From the NCBI GenBank assembly GCA_937885345.1, contig CAKZZH010000031.1:1-25333 (forward strand): 25,333 nucleotides of DNA, read 5' to 3'. The notes under the pieces were generated by a model. The model worked only from the letters and a program-made list of their open reading frames with translations, was not told the origin of the DNA and did no database searches. Below, piece by piece: positions 1-7,141 of this stretch. How positions within the stretch are numbered: the stretch's first letter is position 1; every line of letters starts with the position of its first letter. Source of the DNA: an uncultured Lachnospiraceae bacterium (GTDB taxonomy: Bacteria; Bacillota; Clostridia; Lachnospirales; Lachnospiraceae). A program made the position numbers and the translations under genes.

Positions 1-1
1 C

Positions 2-3000
2 GGGACAGGCATACTGTATGCTCACTGGACAAACGGCAGTATTACGCTTCCTACACCCACCAGGACTGGATATACTTTTGCAGGTTGGTATACGGCTGCA
101 AGCGGAGGAACACTTATCGGCAACGCCGGAGCGACATATACACCTACGGCCCCAATTACCTTATATGCGCATTGGACTGCCAATTCATATACACAGACTG
201 TCAGTTACCGCCTTCAGAACGCTGACGGCTCATATCCAAGCACATATACTGTTGCCAAGACTCAGAGCGTAAGTTACGGAAGTACATTTTCTTATAACGC
301 ATCAGATATCGGGTTAAATACAGCACAGTATGATACAAGCGGTAAATCGGTTAGTTACACCGTTGCAGGTGCTCAGACAACAAACCTCGATATACCGAGA
401 GTGACATATGTACTTACGCTTGGAAAAGATACCGGTATTTCAACCGTCAGCGGTGCAGGTTCATACAGATGGGGGCAGAGCGTAACGGTAAGTGCAGTGC
501 TGAGCGCAGGATATCGTTTTAAGAATTGGGCAGGAAGCGGTGTATCTTCTTCCGACAGCGTGGCATATACTTTTACGATGCCTGCGTCAGCGGTGAGCTT
601 AACGGCAACTTCACTGGCGCCTTATCCTTCGGCCTCCATCGTTGTTGATGCGCCGGAAACGGTGTCCGCCGGTAAAAACGTCGTGCTCAGTATGACGGAC
701 ACCAACTCGGGAATTGCCGGTTACTATTGGGGTAAGAGCGTTAAATACACTGACAATGAGCGATCTGCTTTGCCCGAAAATGCCAAGACTGCACGGATAA
801 GTAAGACAGTGACGGAGCCCGGAACTTATTATTTTACGGTGGAATCAAGGAGTGAATCGATCACAACGATAGCGATGACCTTCAAGCAGATCGAGCTTGA
901 CTGCAACTTCGGTATTATTGCATCTCTTACCGATGATTACACATCAAAGCCTGATGATATTGTGCCGATAAGCATCAATCCGATTTATGAATCAGTCAGT
1001 GCAACGAGTATTTCTTACACCGGACAGCCCGCGAGTATGTATGGGGCAGAAATCAAAATGAGATTTCCTTTGCCTGCAAGAAAGGGATGCACCTTGAAGG
1101 GATTCTCGCTCTCGCCCTTGGCAAATACGGGCAATAGGGAGATTATGGTCAGCGCGGCCGATTTTGCCCAAAAGTGGTATGCGATTTGGGACGATGCAAT
1201 TGTTCCGACCGGCAAATGCGATCAAACGGGAATCTCCGATGAAGCGGTCGTGATGAATCTGATGCTCTACGATACCGCAGTCGGCGAATATAAAAGCGGT
1301 TCGGATATTGCGGGATATTATATCGGAACAGATGAAGAATATGTCAAAAACACTTATATTCCTGTAAGTAAGGACTCGGAAAACGGGTACAGGCTTAATG
1401 AAAAAGTAATTATAAGCCCGGCTTTCGAAGAGGAAGATGTATCTTCGCGTAAGATCTCTGTAAGCACAACTTCGGGCGCCGTGCTTGAAATAGCTGCCGG
1501 TGAGAATTTTACACTCTATGTATTTCCGGTCGACGGGGCAGGAAACGTAGGCAAAGCGATCCCTTCGCCATACACGGGGGAGGACGGTTTCACATTCTAT
1601 CGGATAATCCTGGATGCAAACGGAAGTGATGCGGACCCGGCGTATATATCTAAGACGGATAAAGCGCAGAGAAGGGTTCTGTACCTTCCGGAGAAATATA
1701 TCTATTCTTTTCCTGCGGCCGAACGAGCCGGGTATCATGGGCCTCACGATCCCAACAAATCAAATACTTCTACGACCTGGTGCGAGATAGGCGGAACGGG
1801 CCTTGTGAGCGGTTATGAATCTGTGACGATTCAAAGAGAGCAGACATATTTTGCAAACTGGATTGCAAATGTGTACACGATCACGTATGACAACAACGAG
1901 CCGGTGGGCGGAAATGTTGTGACGGATGCATCGACCGGTTCGGTTGGAACGATAGGAACGATTGGATCGACCGGTGCGCAGATCGGGATGAGCGCACGAT
2001 TGCCTTCACTGCCCTGCACATATGTGACTTACAATGATGAGCCGGTAAATGTTGATTATATCAATGATCCATCGATCACCTCGAAGCTTGCGCCTTCAAC
2101 TAATGTGATATATTCTCCCTTTGTCTTATCTTACCCGTCCGTTTACGGATGGACTTTTCTGGGATGGTTCGATAGCGAACTATATAAGATCGAATATGAT
2201 CTTACCGAATCAGGTATATCAAATCTTCCTTACGTCGTTCCCGATTATGCACCCGCCGGCAGCCAAACCACTGCGTTTGCAGGCAATTCATATGACACGG
2301 ATGCGATCGAGGTATATAGCTCATCCGGTAAAATATGCACTCATTCAGGGAAATATCAATCGGAAGGCAGGTGGCATTATGATTCGGATGTGACTTTGTA
2401 TGCACACTGGATGGCTGACAAATTTCTTATCGTATACGACATTAATGAAGATGATGCGAGGGACTTTTTAAAGCGCGGCAGTGTATGTGAGGGAAGTGTA
2501 AGAAGCGTGTGCGGCGAAGAAATGCAACTTGCAATATATGACAGCAGCGTAATCCTGATCACCTCAAAGGCGTCGAAAACAGTTGTGAAAAAGGACGCTT
2601 TGGGATTTGAAGTAGCACATGTTAAAGCCTGGTCGAAGGATGCAACGGTTTCTGCAACAGAGGATGAAGATGCTGTTTTACAACAGATCGGAGTGATCAA
2701 AACAGGCGGAAAGATCACCTATGATAATCCGGTGAGTGTGAATGAACTTGTAGATGACGGTTCGAGTGCAGGCAGCGATTCTAATAGGATTCTTGTATAT
2801 GCCGTTTGGGATTATGCGCCTGTTATCGAGGCGGGCGAACTTGTGATGACGGAAACGGATCTTAATGCAATAGCAGGTGATGAGAATTCAGAGAACCTTA
2901 TTGCTGACTGGATCGTAAACAGAATAAATATATTCGATATCGAGGACGGTGTTCCCGAATCTGCGGATCTGATATGGGTTAAGATCATCGATGATGCTGC

Positions 3001-3733
3001 GCTTTGCACCGGCGAATCCATGCAAACGAAAAGTGCGGTATATCCGTCTGACGATCCCGATCTGCTGATCGGAGATATGGCAGTTCGCGTACGTGATATA
3101 GATATTTTCTTACAGGAGATGTCGTTTTTTACGAAACCGGCTTCCACGCAGGTCTACATTGCGTCGACGGATACTTTTGGAAATGAGACTGTCAGGGCCA
3201 TAACGGTGTGGTTTCAGCCTGCCGGTTCAAACGAGGACATTGATGGAGATATCCGCCTCAATCATCCCAAGCTGTCGGCGGCTTACGCTAACATAAGACG
3301 AACAAGATTTATAGACGAGAGATTTTATAATGCATCAAAGTACGCCGATTGGGATAATTACAAGATGCTCGGAGCGCTTCGCCCAACTTCCGTATGGCTG
3401 GAAAATGAGGAATATAATATCGTGCTTAGCACTACTTTTGAGAATATCAGGAACTCGGTCTACAAAGCCAAATACGAATTCACACACGAGCAATGTCTGG
3501 CAACGCAGATTTATAACGACGGAGAAAGCGCATATCTCGAGATTGCAGCTGCAAGAGGCAGGGCGTATGCGGATTCGATCAAAGCGCTTCTGGCTGATTC
3601 CTATCTGGCAAAAGGCCATAAAATAACGAACCTCTCGGATGAGGGGGCGGGAAGCGTGACGGTTTTTACGGCGGACTGGATGAAACTTGTGCGAGAGTGG
3701 GGCTGTGAAAAGGAGGAAAAATGGAACAAATAG
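2..3733 (+). CDS. Giant secreted InlB-repeat (Flg_new) protein, 5' end missing
   Basis: The frame is open from the first bases of the window to the TAG at 3731-3733, about 1243 codons, so the true start lies upstream. A GTG at 401 is in frame but is internal. The first visible residues contain a full InlB B-repeat module (GYTFAGWYTAASGG, then ITLYAHWT). A divergent InlB-type repeat follows near 400-620 (GYRFKNWAG, then FTMPAS), and further modules end in TYFANW and VTLYAHW near 1840-2420. The rest is beta-rich with bacterial-Ig-like stretches. These repeats are known from Gram-positive surface and adhesion proteins. No LPXTG motif or C-terminal membrane helix is visible; the protein ends in a charged tail. 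It overlaps the next gene by 13 bp and heads the pilus-like operon. I infer an extracellular adhesin or substrate carried or exported by that machine. Repeat identity is secure; function is inferred. Confidence 0.85.
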   Translation, partial: GTGILYAHWTNGSITLPTPTRTGYTFAGWYTAASGGTLIGNAGATYTPTAPITLYAHWTANSYTQTVSYRLQNADGSYPSTYTVAKTQSVSYGSTFSYNASDIGLNTAQYDTSGKSVSYTVAGAQTTNLDIPRVTYVLTLGKDTGISTVSGAGSYRWGQSVTVSAVLSAGYRFKNWAGSGVSSSDSVAYTFTMPASAVSLTATSLAPYPSASIVVDAPETVSAGKNVVLSMTDTNSGIAGYYWGKSVKYTDNERSALPENAKTARISKTVTEPGTYYFTVESRSESITTIAMTFKQIELDCNFGIIASLTDDYTSKPDDIVPISINPIYESVSATSISYTGQPASMYGAEIKMRFPLPARKGCTLKGFSLSPLANTGNREIMVSAADFAQKWYAIWDDAIVPTGKCDQTGISDEAVVMNLMLYDTAVGEYKSGSDIAGYYIGTDEEYVKNTYIPVSKDSENGYRLNEKVIISPAFEEEDVSSRKISVSTTSGAVLEIAAGENFTLYVFPVDGAGNVGKAIPSPYTGEDGFTFYRIILDANGSDADPAYISKTDKAQRRVLYLPEKYIYSFPAAERAGYHGPHDPNKSNTSTTWCEIGGTGLVSGYESVTIQREQTYFANWIANVYTITYDNNEPVGGNVVTDASTGSVGTIGTIGSTGAQIGMSARLPSLPCTYVTYNDEPVNVDYINDPSITSKLAPSTNVIYSPFVLSYPSVYGWTFLGWFDSELYKIEYDLTESGISNLPYVVPDYAPAGSQTTAFAGNSYDTDAIEVYSSSGKICTHSGKYQSEGRWHYDSDVTLYAHWMADKFLIVYDINEDDARDFLKRGSVCEGSVRSVCGEEMQLAIYDSSVILITSKASKTVVKKDALGFEVAHVKAWSKDATVSATEDEDAVLQQIGVIKTGGKITYDNPVSVNELVDDGSSAGSDSNRILVYAVWDYAPVIEAGELVMTETDLNAIAGDENSENLIADWIVNRINIFDIEDGVPESADLIWVKIIDDAALCTGESMQTKSAVYPSDDPDLLIGDMAVRVRDIDIFLQEMSFFTKPASTQVYIASTDTFGNETVRAITVWFQPAGSNEDIDGDIRLNHPKLSAAYANIRRTRFIDERFYNASKYADWDNYKMLGALRPTSVWLENEEYNIVLSTTFENIRNSVYKAKYEFTHEQCLATQIYNDGESAYLEIAAARGRAYADSIKALLADSYLAKGHKITNLSDEGAGSVTVFTADWMKLVREWGCEKEEKWNK

Positions 3734-4059
3734 TTAAAGTGTTTATCGGAATATTTTTTATTTTTGTGCAGGCGTTTGTCGGACTTGGAATTACGACTGC
3801 TGCGATCTCTGCGTCTAATGCCGAGGATTTTGTTGCGGACGCAGCAAGCATTGTGGAGGCATCCGATTTCTCGGATGCCGTGATGGATAAGTTATACGAA
3901 GAAGCAAAAAGGTTTGGATACGAACTGTTTTATGACAAAACTGATTTGGACCTTGACGGTATTACGGATCTTGTTGCACTTAATCTCAAATATACATATT
4001 CGATTCCATTCATGAATGCGGTCTCGAAGGAGCATTACGCGAAGGCGTATGCGAGATAA
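3721..4059 (+). CDS. Small membrane-anchored pseudopilin-like protein
   Basis: This 112-residue protein starts at ATG 3721, with AGGAGG at 3711-3716 inside the end of the upstream gene, so the two are translationally linked (13-bp overlap). Residues 5-32 form one hydrophobic segment (IVKVFIGIFFIFVQAFVGLG), followed by a soluble region with an acidic helix (AEDFVADAASIVEASDFSDAV) and a short C-terminal domain. This layout, a hydrophobic N-terminal helix and a small outer domain, fits a minor pseudopilin of the TadE/TadF kind or the small membrane proteins that Firmicutes carry beside Tad genes. It does not share the E-Y-A/G start seen in four of the following proteins. I do not recognise a named family with certainty. 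Confidence 0.7.
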   Translation: MEQIVKVFIGIFFIFVQAFVGLGITTAAISASNAEDFVADAASIVEASDFSDAVMDKLYEEAKRFGYELFYDKTDLDLDGITDLVALNLKYTYSIPFMNAVSKEHYAKAYAR

Positions 4060-4080
4060 ATCAGTAAAGGGGGTGATTGT

Positions 4081-4191
4081 ATGAAGGAGGTTCTGGAGGA
4101 GTACGCCGAGTCGATCATATATATCGTACTTGGAATCGTTGTTGTAGTCGGCGTAGTGATCGGTATCACTTCTATCAGCGCCGTGAAGTGA
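4081..4191 (+). CDS. 36-residue Flp-like pilin candidate, apparently leaderless
   Basis: A short ORF reads MKEVLEEYAESIIYIVLGIV and continues as a pure hydrophobic helix to ITSISAVK before the TGA at 4189-4191. AAAGGGGG (4066-4073) is a good ribosome site about 7 nt before the ATG. Mature Flp pilins are similarly tiny: a few residues, a Glu-Tyr pair, then one long transmembrane helix. Here E7-Y8-A9 occupies that place, but there is no positively charged leader and no prepilin cleavage glycine before it. Together with 4240-4380, 4396-4935 and 5655-5879 it forms a set aligned at residues 7-9. I infer a pilin subunit or membrane assembly peptide of the pilus operon. It could instead be a small accessory membrane peptide. 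Confidence 0.7.
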   Translation: MKEVLEEYAESIIYIVLGIVVVVGVVIGITSISAVK

Positions 4192-4239
4192 CAATGCAAA
4201 ATGACAACGCCTTACAGATTATGCGAAAGGAGGTGCAGT

Positions 4240-4380
4240 ATGAAAAGCGTGATAAAAGAGTATGGCGCGATGATGATCTCGATAATCGGCGGGATCATGG
4301 TCGTTGCGGTCGGCTGCTTTATGTTTAAAAACGGGGTTGCCGGAAGCATTCTGATCGGGCTCCTCGAAGGAGCAATATAA
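4240..4380 (+). CDS. 46-residue Flp-like pilin candidate, apparently leaderless
   Basis: A short ORF begins MKSVIKEYGAMMISIIGGIM and ends SILIGLLEGAI, with stop TAA at 4378-4380. AAAGGAGG (4226-4233) lies 6 nt before the ATG. E7-Y8-G9 aligns exactly with the neighbouring short proteins and matches the Glu-Tyr-Gly at the start of mature Flp pilins. One hydrophobic helix (about residues 10-28) is followed by a short basic-polar turn (MFKNG) and a second apolar stretch. The ORF sits 48 bp after the 36-residue ORF, with nothing else convincing between them. I infer a second pilin subunit. The call rests on layout and the shared motif, not on a recognised family. Confidence 0.7.
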   Translation: MKSVIKEYGAMMISIIGGIMVVAVGCFMFKNGVAGSILIGLLEGAI

Positions 4381-4395
4381 GCAAAGGAGAAAAAT

Positions 4396-4935
4396 ATGTA
4401 TGAGATTACAGAGACTTACGGGCGGACCGTGATCGCAGTAATAGTCGCCTGTTTTATTATGGCAGGTCTGATCGTGTATACCGGCGTGACCGCCGGGAAA
4501 GAGAATGCGCTGAGGGATATAGTCGTGAGCGCGGACAATAATTATAAAATATCCGATATTAACGATTTCTCGCATTCGCTTTTTATTACGAACGATATAA
4601 GAATTAATTATACCGGCAGAGCGGTTGTCGGAAGCGAAGAGGTGTACTATAAAGCATCAGATCTTCTTAGCGTGGAAACCGAAGCAAAGGACGTGCGTGT
4701 GAGAATGATCAGAGTCATTAATCGTGCGGATATGCAGAGGGTGGAACCGGAGTATTTAATAGACGGGTTGAAGGTGGACAGCGCTCCTGCAGACGCAAGG
4801 ATCGAAGAGTACGAGGCCTATTGCTTCAGAGAAGAGGGCGTATACGAAATAACCGTTAAAGTAACTGCTGATGGAATGAACATTGTGAAATCGTTCGATA
4901 TCGTACTAAATAAGGAGGTTAACATATCGCATTAA
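4396..4935 (+). CDS. Pilin-like protein with an N-terminal anchor and Ig-like outer domain
   Basis: This 179-residue protein starts at ATG 4396 after AAAGGAG (4383-4389). Its start MYEITETYG places T7-Y8-G9 in the position of the E-Y-A/G motif of its small neighbours. A hydrophobic helix follows (about residues 11-32), then a roughly 145-residue domain rich in beta strands. The end, VYEITVKVTADG then SFDIVLNKE, looks like the last strands of an Ig-like fold. The layout suggests a minor or tip pilin anchored by the same kind of helix as the small subunits but carrying a surface domain. The last residues (LNKEVNISH) are encoded by one copy of a duplicated ribosome-binding segment, so the C-terminus may have been altered by that duplication. 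No named family is recognised. Confidence 0.75.
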   Translation: MYEITETYGRTVIAVIVACFIMAGLIVYTGVTAGKENALRDIVVSADNNYKISDINDFSHSLFITNDIRINYTGRAVVGSEEVYYKASDLLSVETEAKDVRVRMIRVINRADMQRVEPEYLIDGLKVDSAPADARIEEYEAYCFREEGVYEITVKVTADGMNIVKSFDIVLNKEVNISH

Positions 4936-4951
4936 ATAAGGAGGTTAATAT
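4907..4951 (+). repeat. Duplicated ribosome-binding segment
   Basis: TAAATAAGGAGGTTAACAT at 4907-4925 recurs as TAAATAAGGAGGTTAATAT at 4933-4951, a single mismatch in 19 bases with a period of 26. The second copy is the functional ribosome site: AGGAGG at 4939-4944 lies 7 nt before the GTG start at 4952, and an overlapping ATG at 4950 is followed at once by TGA. The first copy is translated as the tail of the upstream gene. A tandem duplication during evolution of the junction is the simplest reading. Confidence 0.85.
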
Positions 4952-5557
4952 GTGAAGTCAGTTATATATGGTTTTGTGTCTGCGATGATCGCATTTTCAT
5001 TTTCGATGATGGTTCTTACAATCTGCGGACACATGTCGAGGCAAAGCGAATCCGACAGTTTGCTGAATGCTGCGATGGAGAGATCTCTGTCCGCGATAAT
5101 GAATCAAAGCGGGTACAGCATGGCGATCGGAGACGAGGAGACTTTTGCCGCGGATTTTATGAACAGGCTGGTTGCCTGTTATGACAATGACGCTACGCTT
5201 ATCCTTAACTTTGTTGAGGCCGACTATGAGAAGGGAATTCTCTCGGTAAGCGTAACGGAGCAATATACGAATCCTAACGGATCTGTTTCATCTAATGCGG
5301 TCACGAAGACCGTTATCATTGAGCGCGACGAGCGCGAGTCTGATCATTTGGTCACATATATGTATGTGGACGAATCTAATCCGGAGCTTGTTCTCCGGGA
5401 TTTCATTTACAAAGTGTACCACGTCACCGACGGGGAGATGATCGCTATTGTCAAAAGCCCCGGAAAAGAGGGAGTGTGGGAGGATGCTGCCGGCAAAATC
5501 TACACAGCCGGCGATACGATAACTGTTTCATCGGATATTACATTTTATGCAAAATGA
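4952..5557 (+). CDS. Membrane-anchored pilin-like protein ending in a half InlB module
   Basis: This 201-residue protein begins at GTG 4952; upstream codons in this frame reach TAA at 4946, so this is the only sensible start. Residues 1-30 are an uncharged hydrophobic helix (VSAMIAFSFSMMVLTICG) after a single Lys. A soluble alpha/beta domain follows. The last 30 residues, including GKIYTAGDTITVSSDITFYAK's first part up to TVSSDI and the closing FYAK, match the second half of an InlB/Flg_new repeat (a Gly-Tyr-x-x-Gly-Asp turn, then a strand closing in Y/F-A). This ties the protein to the giant InlB-repeat gene of the same operon, as a pilus subunit with an adhesin-type cap or a docking module. 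The helix-plus-domain layout fits a TadE/F-like minor pilin. That role is inference. Confidence 0.75.
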   Translation: MKSVIYGFVSAMIAFSFSMMVLTICGHMSRQSESDSLLNAAMERSLSAIMNQSGYSMAIGDEETFAADFMNRLVACYDNDATLILNFVEADYEKGILSVSVTEQYTNPNGSVSSNAVTKTVIIERDERESDHLVTYMYVDESNPELVLRDFIYKVYHVTDGEMIAIVKSPGKEGVWEDAAGKIYTAGDTITVSSDITFYAK

Positions 5558-5572
5558 TGCCGCCCAAGCCCG

Positions 5573-5588
5573 GCACACAGCTGTGTGC
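5573..5588. repeat. 16-bp perfect palindrome in the pilin operon
   Basis: GCACACAGCTGTGTGC is a perfect palindrome inside the only sizeable gap (5558-5654) of the pilus operon. A flanking AGCCC (5567-5571) can pair with GGGCT (5599-5603), so the transcript could fold into a longer hairpin. No T-run follows, so it is not a standard terminator. It could be an mRNA processing or stabilising hairpin upstream of the 74-residue pilin candidate, or a protein-binding site. Confidence 0.6.
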
Positions 5589-5654
5589 GCTCCGCGATGG
5601 GCTGAGGCGCTACGGTTATATCCGATAAGTCTTAACAACGAAAGGAGAAAAAAT

Positions 5655-5879
5655 ATGAAAGAATTTTTACAGGAGTGGGGAAACACTATACTTACGGCAA
5701 TTGCGATACTGTCACTTATCGGTATCGTGGTATTTCTTAAACCGACTATGAAGAGTGCGTTTGAATCGACCTTTACAAGTTTTTCAAATCAGATGCAGAG
5801 CGCGGTTGATGATAATGCGGGAAGCGATGCGAGCGGCTCCGGAAGCGACGCGAGCGGCGGCGCTGCAACCGGTAACTGA
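5655..5879 (+). CDS. 74-residue Flp-like pilin candidate with Ser/Gly/Asp tail
   Basis: The start at ATG 5655 follows AAAGGAG (5641-5647). An upstream in-frame ATG at 5547 exists, but it overlaps the previous gene, has no ribosome site, and would add an unrelated polar stretch across the palindrome. The start MKEFLQEWG places E7-W8-G9 in register with the other three short proteins. A hydrophobic helix follows (TILTAIAILSLIGIVVFL), then an amphipathic stretch, then a low-complexity tail of repeated GSDASG units. Size and layout fit a major Flp-type pilin, with the polar tail possibly exposed or glycosylated. Its position just before the ATPase gene and behind a likely RNA hairpin would suit a highly expressed subunit. 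No prepilin leader is visible. Confidence 0.75.
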   Translation: MKEFLQEWGNTILTAIAILSLIGIVVFLKPTMKSAFESTFTSFSNQMQSAVDDNAGSDASGSGSDASGGAATGN

Positions 5880-5917
5880 CAGGCAGCACATAAATAAAAA
5901 GAAAGAAGGAGATACAG

Positions 5918-7132
5918 ATGAGCGATGTTTGGAATTATGATGATGCCATAATGCAGGGCAGCGCAAAGGCAGACGGAGCGATTATGGAGACAAGGCACGG
6001 AAGAGGATTTGATGTGGGTATCTTCGGGCCTCTCAGGAAATATGTTGAGGACCAGACGATAACGGATATCGACTATAACGGCAGCGATATATGGATGACC
6101 GACATTACGAACAGGCATTGGAAATCCGATATGACACTTGAGGATTCCTTTGTTCAAAGGCTTGTTCACGGTATTGCCAACTCGGAGTCGAAGGAATTTA
6201 ATCAGATGAATCCTGTGCTTGAGGTGGAGACAGATGACCTTAGAATATCCGTTGTTCACCGCTCGATCGCTCAGACCGGCACTTCTTTTTGTGTGCGGAA
6301 AACACCCAAGGTGGAGCGTATAAATGAGAAGTATGCCGTTGAAAGCGGTTACTGCAGCAAGGAAATTCTGTCGCTTCTTGCGAACTGCATAAAGGCACAT
6401 TTTAATATAATAATCTGCGGCGAACCCAGAGCCGGCAAGACCGAACTGGCTAAGTTCGTATCCGGTTACATTCCTGTTAACGAGCGGGTTATCACGATCG
6501 AAGATGTTCTTGAGTGGCATTATAAATCGCTTCATCCCGACTCCGATGTTATCGAGATGAAGATCAATAAGGACTTCGATTATTCCGATGGTATAATTGC
6601 TTCTCTTAAGCAGAACCCGATGTGGATAATGATTGCCGAGACAAGAGGCAGGGAGATAAAGCATCTCATCCAGTCTTTTACGACAGGAGTAAACGGTATA
6701 ACAACTTTGCATACCGATGATGTGCGTAAAATCCCCGAGAGAATGATCAATATGTTTGATGACTCCTCTGATCCGGCGCGAATGGAAAGTACGATTTTCT
6801 CGTTCGTCGATGTCGGGATACTTGTGTCTCTTAGACCTGATGAAAACGGCAGATTGATGAGGGTTGTGGACCAGGTCGCTTTTTTTACCAACGAGGACGG
6901 AGTTCACGAAACAACGATGATCCTTGAGGACGGTAAATTCAGCAGAGAGGATATCCCGTGTGCTATAGCGAGACATTTTAAGAAATCGGGAGTCGTCAAT
7001 CCTTTCGACTCTGATGAAGTAAACAGAAGGCTCTATGACCAGGGATTTGATTTTAAGAGTTATGCAAACAGGAAAAATAAGACATCGTACATCTCGCTCA
7101 GAAAGGGTAAGGGCGCCTGTGATGTCGGATAG
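5918..7132 (+). CDS. tadA: CpaF/TadA-family secretion ATPase of the Tad-like pilus
   Basis: This 404-residue cytoplasmic ATPase belongs to the type II/IV secretion superfamily and should power pilus assembly or secretion by driving the platform protein. It has the family motifs in order: a Walker A loop GEPRAGKT (168-175), an Asp box VITIEDVLEW (191-200), a Walker B segment MWIMIAETRG with Glu241, and a His box GITTLHTDD around His265. The N-terminal part (about 35-130) matches the CpaF N-terminal domain, with a shortened start compared with many TadA proteins. The Walker A has Ala-Gly-Lys where Ser-Gly-Lys is usual, which is tolerated. GAAAGAAGGAG precedes ATG 5918. The stop TAG (7130-7132) abuts the ribosome site of the platform gene. 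No separate retraction ATPase is seen, as in other Tad loci. Confidence 0.92.
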   Translation: MSDVWNYDDAIMQGSAKADGAIMETRHGRGFDVGIFGPLRKYVEDQTITDIDYNGSDIWMTDITNRHWKSDMTLEDSFVQRLVHGIANSESKEFNQMNPVLEVETDDLRISVVHRSIAQTGTSFCVRKTPKVERINEKYAVESGYCSKEILSLLANCIKAHFNIIICGEPRAGKTELAKFVSGYIPVNERVITIEDVLEWHYKSLHPDSDVIEMKINKDFDYSDGIIASLKQNPMWIMIAETRGREIKHLIQSFTTGVNGITTLHTDDVRKIPERMINMFDDSSDPARMESTIFSFVDVGILVSLRPDENGRLMRVVDQVAFFTNEDGVHETTMILEDGKFSREDIPCAIARHFKKSGVVNPFDSDEVNRRLYDQGFDFKSYANRKNKTSYISLRKGKGACDVG

Positions 7133-7141
7133 GAGGCAGAT

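Noticed and set aside
992..1747. 251-codon open frame on the minus strand inside the InlB-repeat gene
   Set aside because: The sense frame encodes beta-repeat protein of the expected composition; the antisense product is Arg- and Cys-rich without motifs.
5547..5654. In-frame upstream start for the 74-residue pilin candidate
   Set aside because: It overlaps the previous gene, lacks a ribosome site, and would place the conserved start motif 36 residues in, against its register in three sister proteins.
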